Source: VRUE01 sp963807425
Lineage (GTDB): Bacteria; Actinomycetota; Thermoleophilia; Solirubrobacterales; 70-9
Length of the DNA stretch: 64,000 nucleotides
Assembly: GCA_963807425.1 (NCBI GenBank)
Contig: CAWEBZ010000011.1
Coordinates: forward strand, 62,001-126,000
Direction: 5' to 3'
The translations under genes and the position numbers were made by a program. Positions 53,449 to 61,217 of this stretch are shown here, one piece after another (position 1 is the stretch's first letter; the number at the start of each line of letters is the position of its first letter). The notes under the pieces are model-generated. The model saw only the letters and a program-made list of their open reading frames with translations. It searched no databases and was not told the origin of the DNA.

Positions 53449-54630
53449 ATGGCACAGAAGACGAACCGAGCGATCAGCGGCCATGTCTTCAAGCGCGAGG
53501 GCAAGCGCGGGGGAGTCTGGTACGCCAAGTACCGCGTTCCTGACGGTCGTCAGGTGCAAACTCGGATCGGCCCGCACTGGACCGATCGCAAGCAGGCGCC
53601 GCCGGCCGGGAGCTACACGAAGGCGGGTGCTCGGACCTGGCTGGACGAAACCCTCGCCAAGGCCCGCCGCGGCGAATTGCCAGGGATGATCAAGACCGGC
53701 GCGACGTTTGCTGCTGCCTGCGACGACTGGCTCGACTACAAGCGTGACCGCAAGATCAAGCTCTCGACCCAGATCGACTACGAGCACATGGTTGACCGGA
53801 TGAAGAAGGTCTTCGGCGAGAAATTCGGAGCCCGCGTGAAGCTGGAGGACGTGACGCCCGAGATGGTCGAGGGCTTCCGCGATGCCTTGGTTGCCGAAGA
53901 CCTCTCGGATCGCACCGTCAACAAGTACCTGACTGTGCTGCATGGTCTCTTTGTCTGGGCGCAGCGCCGGTACAAACTGCCGGCGAATCCGGTCGCGAAC
54001 GTCGAGCGCCGTCCGCATGCCAAGCGCGGCAACATCGACGTGTTCTCTCGCGAGGAGGTTCTTGCGCTCGTTCGTGTCGCTGCTTCGGAGCAGGACGGCA
54101 CGATCTATTTGACGGCTGCCTTCACCGGCCTTCGTCTTGGGGAGTTGCTGGCCTTGCGCTGGCGCGACGTGGACTTCACCAACTGCGCCATCCACGTTCG
54201 CCAGAGCTTCACCAACGGCCGCGTCGATACCCCCAAGAGCGGCCAAGAGAGGACCGTGCCGATGGCCGACGAGGTCGCGGAGGCGCTCGCAAAGCTCGGC
54301 AAGCGCGATCACAACACCACCGATGGTGATCTCGTCTTCTGCGGTAGCCAGGGCGGCCACCTAGCGGGACACCGGCTCCGGGACCGCTACAAGGCCGCCC
54401 TCGAGAAGGCTGGCCTTCGCGAGCTTCGTTTTCACGACCTACGTCACACCTTCGGCTCCCACGCAATCCGCACAGCCGACTCGCGCGAGGTCATGGAGTG
54501 GATGGGCCACCAGGATCTCGCGACGACCCAGCGCTACCTCCAGTTCAAGCCTCGCCAAGACGCAGCCCGCAGGATCTCAGAGGCATTTCGGATCGGCTCG
54601 ACTCCCGAGAATGTGGCAGCCGAGCATTAG
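53449..54630 (+). CDS. int: Tyrosine recombinase/integrase
   Basis: 393 aa from ATG 53449 (or GTG 53446). N-terminal arm-binding and SAM-like core domains (FAAACDDWLDYKRDR; TVNKYLTVLHGLFVWAQ), then the catalytic domain: Arg in TGLRLGELLAL, Lys in TPKSGQERTVP, HDLRHTF, MGHQDL and the nucleophile Tyr in TTQRYLQF. It would integrate the element at tRNA-Glu. Full-length and intact. Confidence 0.96.
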   Translation: MAQKTNRAISGHVFKREGKRGGVWYAKYRVPDGRQVQTRIGPHWTDRKQAPPAGSYTKAGARTWLDETLAKARRGELPGMIKTGATFAAACDDWLDYKRDRKIKLSTQIDYEHMVDRMKKVFGEKFGARVKLEDVTPEMVEGFRDALVAEDLSDRTVNKYLTVLHGLFVWAQRRYKLPANPVANVERRPHAKRGNIDVFSREEVLALVRVAASEQDGTIYLTAAFTGLRLGELLALRWRDVDFTNCAIHVRQSFTNGRVDTPKSGQERTVPMADEVAEALAKLGKRDHNTTDGDLVFCGSQGGHLAGHRLRDRYKAALEKAGLRELRFHDLRHTFGSHAIRTADSREVMEWMGHQDLATTQRYLQFKPRQDAARRISEAFRIGSTPENVAAEH

Positions 54631-54699
54631 CCCCAGCTCGGCTAAAGTGCCTTTCCTATAAAAGACTCGGAACGTTTCGAAAAAGAATTTGCGCTCGAT

Positions 54700-55017
54700 T
54701 TGTCGAGGCCAATCTCGTCGGCGAAACAGCCGTTCTGCGACGACCCTGACGCCCAATACACGGTACGCCGAGGCCCACGTTACGAACTGGTGGCAGAGGA
54801 AATCGAGATCCTCAAGCAGATCTCTGATGCTGTGACTGAGAGGGCATCGCGCGACGCGACGCCGGCAGAAAGAAGAGATGCCGCTGCCGATCTGATCCGC
54901 GAGGACGATGAGCTGGCGGCGCTTATGGATCGTCTGGAGGCGATGAGTCGAGCCAACGACGAAAGCGTGCTGCTTACCCTGACTTCCTTGGGCAGAAAAG
55001 AAGAGGGGCTTGAGTGA
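54700..55017 (+). CDS. Hypothetical protein of the mobile element
   Basis: 105 aa, hydrophilic and helix-rich (LVAEEIEILKQISDAVTERAS; AAADLIREDDELAALMDRLEAM). It starts at a TTG with no clear SD, so the N-terminus is uncertain; a GTG within LVAEE is an alternative. No family recognised. The helical, acidic profile is like small antitoxin or regulatory proteins, but nothing supports a specific role. Confidence 0.5.
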   Translation: MSRPISSAKQPFCDDPDAQYTVRRGPRYELVAEEIEILKQISDAVTERASRDATPAERRDAAADLIREDDELAALMDRLEAMSRANDESVLLTLTSLGRKEEGLE

Positions 55018-55060
55018 GGTCCGGGTCAAAAGCCAGCCATCGGGCTCCCCAGATACATCG

Positions 55061-55282
55061 CTAGTCCGGTAGATCAGACCAGGCTCTGACGCCGACGCTG
55101 TTCTCCTCAACCCAGCGGACAAGGCCCGTTCGGGTGAACCGAAGACCCCTGCGGCCAATCTTCACATGCGGTAGTCCCCGCGATCGCACCAGCTCATAAA
55201 GCGTGCTGCGCGGCACGTGGAGCAGCTTGGCCGCCTCGCGAGCGTCAAGGAGCGGTTCGGCAAGTAGATCGGGTTTGGCCAT
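55061..55282 (-). CDS. xis: Excisionase-like helix-turn-helix protein
   Basis: 73 aa with the MerR/excisionase-type HTH_17 domain: LLDAREAAKLLHVPRSTLYELVR then GLPHVKIGRRGLRF (recombination directionality factor style). It stands 430 bases from the integrase on the opposite strand, the usual arrangement for control of excision. Intact; start ATG 55282. Confidence 0.85.
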   Translation of the reverse strand: MAKPDLLAEPLLDAREAAKLLHVPRSTLYELVRSRGLPHVKIGRRGLRFTRTGLVRWVEENSVGVRAWSDLPD

Positions 55283-55450
55283 ATTTCTCTGTCTACGTAG
55301 TCCAGATAGAGCGGCAATTGCGTCGGGTTGACTTTGTTAAGCATCTGAATTTGGCCCGCCTTCGTCCGAACGGGGCAGCCCTTCGCCCCCGGTAATTCGT
55401 TCGCGTCGTCGAGTACGACAGCGGCAAGCTGACTTCGAGCGTGGGTTCGC

Positions 55451-55478
55451 TGAGGGCCGCCCCCGGGGACGGCCCTCA
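55451..55478. terminator. GC-rich hairpin
   Basis: TGAGGGCCG / CGGCCCTCA, a perfect 9-bp stem with a 10-base CCCCCGGGGA-type loop, in the gap between the xis-like gene and the next minus-strand frame. It shares a GGGGACGGC core with the hairpin at 60221-60255. No T-run on either strand. Confidence 0.4.
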
Positions 55479-55516
55479 GCGCGACTATCTGCCGGCCGGT
55501 CTAAAGACGGCCCGCG

Positions 55517-55756
55517 TCAGAGATTCTCAGCGGATTTCCGCTGGTCGTTTCCAACTCGAGGTTGACGATGCTCCAGGGCTTCGTCCCTCGTCGGCTGCGT
55601 TCGCAGCTTTAGGCAGAGGAGCGACCAGATCCATAGCTCGCCCTCGAACGGAGCGCGCCGCAGCAGTGCGATCAAGCACAGCACGACCATCGCGGCCCCG
55701 GCGAGAAGGAACGGGATCAGGCCCACCGCAAGCAATTCGCTTGCGTGGCCGAACAT
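55517..55756 (-). CDS. Small putative membrane protein of the element
   Basis: 79 aa starting at ATG 55756. Two hydrophobic stretches (LLAVGLIPFLLAGAAMVVLCLIAL, shown here only as one span; ELWIWSLLCLKL) then a polar tail. The coding status is uncertain, as another frame (55527-55823) overlaps it. No family recognised. Confidence 0.35.
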   Translation of the reverse strand: MFGHASELLAVGLIPFLLAGAAMVVLCLIALLRRAPFEGELWIWSLLCLKLRTQPTRDEALEHRQPRVGNDQRKSAENL

Positions 55757-55812
55757 GGTCTCTTATGCCTCTCTGATCTTCCATGGTGGAGCTTGCAAAT
55801 CCCTCCTTACTA

Positions 55813-55830
55813 ACCACCTTCATTGGTGGT
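55813..55830. terminator. Small hairpin between two element genes
   Basis: ACCACC - TTCATT - GGTGGT, a perfect 6-bp stem between the two minus-strand small genes. It could attenuate or end the upstream transcript. Confidence 0.35.
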
Positions 55831-55842
55831 CTTAGAAAAAGG

Positions 55843-56064
55843 CTAGCCCCGGCGGCGGCGCATCTCTCCCCCGGTGCGTCGGACTTTGCGAAAACGGGTT
55901 TCAGCTAGCCACCTCCCAAGCAAATCCAAAGCCAAGCCAGCCAACCAAAGAAGGCAAAGAGCCACAAGGAAAGGCAGGAGCAACAGCCAGAAAGGCAAGG
56001 CCATCAAGGCAGCCAAAGCAGCCATGAAAGCCACTAGGGCCAAAGGCCCAAAAGCCAACAGCAA
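55843..56064 (-). CDS. Small highly hydrophobic membrane protein
   Basis: 73 aa: two membrane helices from about residue 2 to 48, almost pure Ala/Leu/Phe/Pro, followed by a basic tail (RFRKVRRTGGEMRRRRG). Its complementary strand is an unusual purine-rich, low-complexity sequence dominated by AAGGC and AGCCA units. The basic frame read on the plus strand (55874-56092) is a rejected alternative. No family. Confidence 0.5.
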   Translation of the reverse strand: MLLAFGPLALVAFMAALAALMALPFWLLLLPFLVALCLLWLAGLALDLLGRWLAETRFRKVRRTGGEMRRRRG

Positions 56065-56130
56065 CCACCCTCACGCACTATCACTTTGTTAAGAGATCGG
56101 TGAAATCGGCCCCCTCGCCGGACATAGGGG

Positions 56131-59100
56131 GTGATGCACAGCGTCGGAAAGCTCGGAACAGGCCAGGAGAACTACTACCTGGAGAAGGTCGCCGAAGGCG
56201 CGGAGGACTACTACTCCGGCGAGGGAGAGGCCGAGGGCCAGTGGATCGGCGAAGCCGCAGCGGAGCTTGGCCTATCGGGCGACGTCGCTCCAGAACAACT
56301 CACGGCGATGCTCACCGGCCACAACCCCGCCGACGGCGAGCCACTTGGCCTCCGCGCGGTCGGAGATCGCGGACCCGTCCCCGGCTTCGATCTCACCTTC
56401 TCCGCGCCGAAGTCCGTCTCCCTGCTCTGGGCGCTCGGAGGACCCGAGGTAGCGGCCGAGGTCTCCCAGGCCCACGCCCGCTCAGTCGAAGCCGCCCTCA
56501 CCTACATGCAGCGCGAAGCCTGCTGGACCCGTCGTGGCGCTGGCGGCTCGCAGTTCGTCAAGGGCAACGGCTACCTCGCCGCCGCCTACGTCCACCGCTC
56601 ATCGCGCAACGGCGATCCCCAGCTCCACACCCACGTCCTTGTCGCCAACGCGACGAAGGGACCAGACGGGCGCTGGACCCGCCTCTACCACCCGGCGATC
56701 TATGACCACGCCAAGACCGCCGGCTACCTCTATGAGGCCCAGCTGCGCCATGAGCTGACCCGCAGCCTTGGCGTCGACTGGCAGGAGGTCCGCAACGGCA
56801 TCGCTGAGATCGAGGGCTTCGCAGACGAGCATCTACGCACCTTCTCCACCCGCCGCGCGGAAATACTCGAGGCGGCCGGTCCCGATGCCTCCGCCCGCGC
56901 TCGCCAGGTCGCCAACCTGACGACCCGAAGCGCCAAGGAGAAAGACATCTCGCGCAAGACCTTGCGCGAGCGCTGGCACTCCAAAGCGCGCGAGATCGGC
57001 TTGGGCCGCGAGGCGATCGAGGGCACGCTTGGCGTCGGCTGGGGTCTCGACTCGGCTCTCGCGATCCACCAGCTCGACCGCGAGGTCACCGCCCACGCAT
57101 CGCACTTCGACCGCCGCGACGCGGTGCAGGCGGTGGCCAACCTTCTTCCCAAGGGAGCGCCGGCAGAGGAGGTCGAGCGCACCGCCGATGCATTCCTTGC
57201 CTCCGACGCCGTGGTCCGGGTCTCTGAGAGCGCCAAAGGCGAGCGCTTCACCACGAAGCGCATCTGGGAGCTTGAGCGCGAAGCCCTGGCGACCGCGCAA
57301 CGGATGCGCGGCGAGCCTCGCGGCCAGGCCGGGGAGCTGCTCGCCGCCAGGGCGATCCAGGCCCGCCCGACCTTGAAGGCAGATCAGCGCGAGATGGTCC
57401 GCCGCCTGCTCGCCGACCGCGAGGGACTCGTCGTTGTCGTCGGTGAGGCCGGCACCGGCAAGACCTTCGCCATTGTCGCCGCTGCCGAAGGCTGGGCGCA
57501 GGCGGGCTATGAGCTGCGCGCCGCCGCCCCGACATGGCGGGCAGCCAACGTGCTTCGCAGCGAGGGACTTGAGGCGACGAGCATCGCCAGCCTGCTCGCC
57601 GAACTGGACCGCAACGCCTCAGGCGCGCTCTCCTCGCGCTCGGTCCTCTTGGTCGATGAGGCCGGGATGGTCGGCTCGGAGGATCTGGCGCGCTTGATCT
57701 CCCACGCTGATGACGCCGGGGCGAAGCTCGTCCCGGTCGGCGACCCCGAGCAGCTCGGAGAGATCGAGGCCGGCGGCTTGTTCGGGGCGCTGGCCCAAAG
57801 GTCGGAGCCGATCTACCTAGACGAGGTGATCCGCCACAACCACGCCCTTGATCGCGACGCCGCCAAGCACATTCGCGAGGGCCAGGGACGCGAGGCCCTG
57901 ACCCTCTACCGATCCGCAGAGCGGGTCACGGTCGCACCCGATGCCGAGGCCCGGCGCGAGGCGATAGTCGCGGACTGGTGGCGCTCTTTCGGAGAGGGAC
58001 AGGACGCGCTGATGGTGGCGAAGCGAAATGCCGAGGTCGAGCGCCTGAACGCGACGGCCCGCGAGCTGATGCGATCCGAAGGCAAGCTCGGCAGCGAGGA
58101 GATCGAAGTGGGCGAAGCCCGCTTCGCCGCCGGCGATCAGGTCATCACCCGCGTCAACGACCGGGCCAACGAGATCTACAACCGCGAGCGCTGGCGGGTG
58201 GCCGAGGTCGATGCCGGGAAGCACAGCGTCGTCCTTGAGGGCATCGATCAGGCAAGTAGGGTCGAGATCGGCCCCGAGTACCTCGCTCGCACCAACCCCT
58301 ACGGCGATGCCCCGGCCCTCCAGCACGCCTACGCCGTCACCACCTACTGCGCCCAGGGAACCACCGTCGACCGGGCCTTCGTCGTGGCCGATGCTTCGAT
58401 GGACAAGCAGGAGCTATACGTGGCGGCATCGCGCAGCCGCGAGGAGACCTATCTGTACGTGACGCCGGAGATTCAGGCCGAGCGCGAGGAGTACGCACCG
58501 AAGCCTCCCGACCTTCGCGAGGACATCGGCCACATCGCCGAAGCTGCCGAGCGCGACCGGGCGCAGAAGGCCGCTCACGACGTGGCGCATCTTGAGGCGC
58601 TGCCCACTACGGAGCTCGCCAGGCGACGCGACGATCTGAGGGGGGCCGCCCGCGCGGAGGCGAGCAACCAGCGCGAGCGGGAGGCCCTGCGCGATCGCAT
58701 CGAGAGTAAGGCCGAGTTCCTCGCTGGGCTTGACGCTCAACGCGAGTCGGTTCGGGAACTGCCCCGGCGGATGCGCCGCAATGAGCTGGAGCGGATCGAC
58801 CGAACGGAAGCAACCACCCGGCAGATCCTCGCCCGCCACGAAGCGGAGGCCCGCCGGCTGCCTGCCCCCGAGGACCGGGCCCGACAAGAGCTGGCGGCGG
58901 TCGATCGGGTGCTTGCCCAGCGTCGTCAGGTGGCGCTTGCCGCCACTCGCATCGCACCGCCCGCTTACGTCGTCAAGGAGCTAGGGGAGAGGCCCAGCGG
59001 TCCACGCCAACGCAAGGCTTGGGAGCGTGGGGTGGAGGCGGTAGAGGGCTACCGCCAAGAGCACGGCATCAAGGACAGCCGAAACGCGCTCGGCCCCAAT

Positions 59101-59235
59101 CCGAAGGCAGCTCGGGAGCGGGCGGCTCGCGATGCGGCGCGAAGGCGGCTCCGTGAGGCTCAGCGAGATCTCGGCATGGGGCGGGACCTTGGGCGCTCGA
59201 AGAAGCGGGGTATGGGCTTGGGAATCGGGCGCTAG
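56131..59235 (+). CDS. traA: MobF-type conjugative relaxase with helicase domain (TraA/TrwC-like)
   Basis: 1034 aa. The N-terminal TrwC relaxase domain (residues about 1-290) carries an N-terminal YY pair (ENYYLEKV), FDLTFSAPKSVSLLWA and the three-histidine metal site (DPQLHTHVLVAN). It is followed by a RecD2-like helicase: Walker A VGEAGTGKT near residue 440, Walker B VLLVDEAGMV, and the C-terminal TTYCAQGTTVDRAFV. The extreme C-terminus is a long Arg/Ala-rich coiled-coil tail. It nicks at oriT and leads DNA transfer, so the element is at least mobilisable. The start is the ATG at 56131 or the next ATG three bases later. Confidence 0.94.
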   Translation: MMHSVGKLGTGQENYYLEKVAEGAEDYYSGEGEAEGQWIGEAAAELGLSGDVAPEQLTAMLTGHNPADGEPLGLRAVGDRGPVPGFDLTFSAPKSVSLLWALGGPEVAAEVSQAHARSVEAALTYMQREACWTRRGAGGSQFVKGNGYLAAAYVHRSSRNGDPQLHTHVLVANATKGPDGRWTRLYHPAIYDHAKTAGYLYEAQLRHELTRSLGVDWQEVRNGIAEIEGFADEHLRTFSTRRAEILEAAGPDASARARQVANLTTRSAKEKDISRKTLRERWHSKAREIGLGREAIEGTLGVGWGLDSALAIHQLDREVTAHASHFDRRDAVQAVANLLPKGAPAEEVERTADAFLASDAVVRVSESAKGERFTTKRIWELEREALATAQRMRGEPRGQAGELLAARAIQARPTLKADQREMVRRLLADREGLVVVVGEAGTGKTFAIVAAAEGWAQAGYELRAAAPTWRAANVLRSEGLEATSIASLLAELDRNASGALSSRSVLLVDEAGMVGSEDLARLISHADDAGAKLVPVGDPEQLGEIEAGGLFGALAQRSEPIYLDEVIRHNHALDRDAAKHIREGQGREALTLYRSAERVTVAPDAEARREAIVADWWRSFGEGQDALMVAKRNAEVERLNATARELMRSEGKLGSEEIEVGEARFAAGDQVITRVNDRANEIYNRERWRVAEVDAGKHSVVLEGIDQASRVEIGPEYLARTNPYGDAPALQHAYAVTTYCAQGTTVDRAFVVADASMDKQELYVAASRSREETYLYVTPEIQAEREEYAPKPPDLREDIGHIAEAAERDRAQKAAHDVAHLEALPTTELARRRDDLRGAARAEASNQREREALRDRIESKAEFLAGLDAQRESVRELPRRMRRNELERIDRTEATTRQILARHEAEARRLPAPEDRARQELAAVDRVLAQRRQVALAATRIAPPAYVVKELGERPSGPRQRKAWERGVEAVEGYRQEHGIKDSRNALGPNPKAARERAARDAARRRLREAQRDLGMGRDLGRSKKRGMGLGIGR

Positions 59236-59283
59236 TCATCCCCGACTTGCCCGCGATTGAAGCATCGCGCTCGTGGCCGTCAA

Positions 59284-59312
59284 CCCCCTGCGGGGGCCGG
59301 GCGCGAGCGCCC
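59284..59312 (+). terminator. Tandem GC hairpins after the relaxase gene
   Basis: CCCCC-TGC-GGGGG (59284-59296) and GGGCG-CGAG-CGCCC (59299-59312), back to back between the convergent relaxase and regulator genes. Probably a terminator for both; a T-run is lacking. Confidence 0.45.
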
Positions 59313-59383
59313 TTGACTGCCGCTCTCGCGGTGCTGGTTGGCGGGTAGGTCGGGCAGCGGGGGGTGGGGCCTGACAGTCAAAT

Positions 59384-60004
59384 TCAATCGTCTGCCAGTG
59401 GTGCTTTGCCTGGCGACTCAAAGCAGGCCAATGCGATGGTCATTGGTATTGGCTCCTCTCCGCTCTTGGCCATGCGCATGGCAGCTTCGGCTTGACGTAT
59501 CGGTATCCGGTGGAAGATCGCGTCTATTTCGGTGATCGTCTCATCCCATGCCTGCTGATCGAAATTGGGGTCGGACCAGGTGAAGTGACGATCCGGCCGG
59601 ATGTCGATTGTGCCGGCCTCGACCGCTTCGGCGACTCGATCTATGTAGGTCGAGAACACCGCTCCGGTGATTTCGTTCTTGAGGGAATCCGGAAGGCTCG
59701 CCCAACTGCTCTCGTCAAATAGCGAGCGCGCATTGGCGCGGTAGAAGTACTCGGTAGCGCTCCTGCGCTTGCCGCCGGTCTTTGTCTCCACGACCTCGAT
59801 GCATCCCCACGTCTCCAGCTTGCGGAAGTGGCCGTAAGCCTGGGCGTGCGTGTATTGGGGAAAGGCCCTGACGAATTGCGAGACGCTCATGGGTTCCCGG
59901 TTCAGCGTGTCCAGGATTCGGACCCGGATCGGGTTCGCCAGAGCCTTAGCAAGCGTCTCGCTCACAAAAGTGGGGGCCTGTATCTCGACCAGTTCCGAAT
60001 TCAA
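59384..60004 (-). CDS. Winged-helix regulator with long C-terminal domain
   Basis: 206 aa. Residues about 15-95 are an ArsR-like winged helix (LANPIRVRILDTLNREPMSV, HAQAYGHFRKLETWGCIEVV). The C-terminal 110 residues are helical and may bind a ligand or effector. It is transcribed away from a 60099-60130 AT-rich palindrome about 95 bases upstream of its start, which may be its operator. Confidence 0.75.
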   Translation of the reverse strand: MNSELVEIQAPTFVSETLAKALANPIRVRILDTLNREPMSVSQFVRAFPQYTHAQAYGHFRKLETWGCIEVVETKTGGKRRSATEYFYRANARSLFDESSWASLPDSLKNEITGAVFSTYIDRVAEAVEAGTIDIRPDRHFTWSDPNFDQQAWDETITEIDAIFHRIPIRQAEAAMRMAKSGEEPIPMTIALACFESPGKAPLADD

Positions 60005-60098
60005 GCTAGGGAATCCTCGGTTTCCTCAGATTTAGCTGAGTGCCGAGCGCGAGAGCCTAGCGCTGCCCCGCTGAAATTAATTTCTGGCGGCCAAATGC

Positions 60099-60130
60099 TT
60101 TAATTATTTTGATTATTAAAAATAATTAAA
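60099..60130. promoter_or_regulatory. AT-rich perfect inverted repeat
   Basis: TTTAATTATTTT - GATTATTA - AAAATAATTAAA: 12-bp perfect arms and an 8-base centre, entirely A/T apart from one G, inside GC-rich DNA. It lies between the winged-helix gene (leftward) and the 19-codon ORF (rightward). Probably an operator or divergent promoter. Confidence 0.7.
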
Positions 60131-60147
60131 GAAAGGGGGCAAGGGAG

Positions 60148-60207
60148 ATGAAGGTCGCATCGAGCAAAACCGTCGTTCCGATGATTTCGATCACGAAGTC
60201 CGCCTGA
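60148..60207 (+). CDS. 19-codon ORF with strong ribosome site
   Basis: ATG 60148 to TGA 60207 encodes 19 residues beginning MKVASSKTVV and ending ITKSA, preceded by AAGGGAG and by the AT-rich palindrome, and followed 13 bases later by a perfect hairpin. The unit of operator, SD, tiny frame and terminator looks like a real small peptide gene or a leader. No known family. An alternative is a non-coding RNA. Confidence 0.4.
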   Translation: MKVASSKTVVPMISITKSA

Positions 60208-60220
60208 CCCAGCGCGATTC

Positions 60221-60255
60221 GAGCCGTCCCCAGGCGCAATGCTCGGGGACGGCTC
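60221..60255 (+). terminator. Hairpin after the tiny ORF
   Basis: GAGCCGTCCCC / GGGGACGGCTC, a perfect 11-bp stem with a 13-base loop, right after the 19-codon ORF. Likely a terminator. The rest of 60256-60504 shows no gene. Confidence 0.6.
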
Positions 60256-60504
60256 TGCCTCTCAGTGAGCGCAGCTCTCATTCGAGGCCTGGTTGCTTTC
60301 GTCTTTCAAAAAGCAGGCAAAAGCAGGGATTTCTGCTTTTGAAAACGCATTTGAAGAAGTAATCAGTCTCTCTACACTGCCGCCGCAGTTCCTAAGCATT
60401 TTGAGCCGGTAGAGCGGAATGAAAAGAGAGAGGACAGCGGGGTGGCGAACCGACATGGCGGCGGCGCAGCCGATGAGCAAGACAGGTCTAAGGAGGACCA
60501 GCGC

Positions 60505-60804
60505 ATGTCGGCCACGCTCATCCGGGCGCTAAATCATCCGGTTCGCCGGGAGGCGCTGAGGCTGCTCCATCGGTCTGGCGAATCCAAAAGCGCGGTTCAG
60601 ATGAGCCGCTCGCTTCGGGTATCTGGGGAAAAGCTCTCCTACCACCTAAAGGTCCTTGCCGAATTGGGCGCTGTGGCCCGCGCGGGCGAGCGGAGGGTCC
60701 GAGGCGTCCCCGAAAAGTTCTTTGCGTCGGAAGTCTCCGACCATGAGCGGATCATCGCGATCCTGGCGGATACAGAGAGGGATGACGATGCCATTCGCAG
60801 ATAG
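60505..60804 (+). CDS. ArsR-like winged-helix regulator
   Basis: 99 aa from ATG 60505, chosen because AAGGAGG sits just upstream; the frame opens at GTG 60442. HTH: ALNHPVRREALRLLHRSG, then SRSLRVSGEKLSYHLKVLAELGAV. Metal-binding cysteines are absent. A likely regulator of the element, partner to the 59384 gene. Confidence 0.8.
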   Translation: MSATLIRALNHPVRREALRLLHRSGESKSAVQMSRSLRVSGEKLSYHLKVLAELGAVARAGERRVRGVPEKFFASEVSDHERIIAILADTERDDDAIRR

Positions 60805-61217
60805 AGACTTCCCGGGGAGGGACGCGGGAGGACGCAGAGCCCGGGGCGCACATGGCGGCGTGGATCTTGATCCGACATTTCCGTTCCCAAGCCGGTCCTC
60901 GCAATTGGGGACAGAAGACGACGAGGGGGGATGAGCCGGTGGACTGGGCCGCGCTCATTCCCCGCATCGTCCACCCGACCAAAGATTCGGGGTGCGTGGG
61001 AGAAGTTCTATGACTTCGCTGAGGTCGGCAGGTAGCCAGGTCCAATGCTCAACTACTTCGCTTCCGTGCAGTCCGCGAGAACTCCTTCTATCAATAGGAA
61101 ATCCGTAGCTGCCGCACAAAATTTCAGCATATTGTCCAACTTTTCAGTACCGATCCGAAAGTTTTGCGTGATAGATAGCAGTGCGTACCCGGCCAATAAC
61201 CAACAGGGGGAGCATTA
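60805..61217. other. Intergenic region, about 410 bases
   Basis: Between the regulator and the large secreted-protein gene. It holds a short open frame (60788-60934, 48 codons, overlapping the regulator end) with no recognised features. The last 150 bases are AT-richer and probably contain the promoter for the gene at 61218. No tRNA, repeat or other gene seen. Confidence 0.5.

Noticed and set aside
55874..56092. Plus-strand Lys/Ala-rich small basic protein (histone-like)
   Set aside because: The opposite strand encodes a more credible two-helix membrane protein, and no SD precedes the plus-strand frame.
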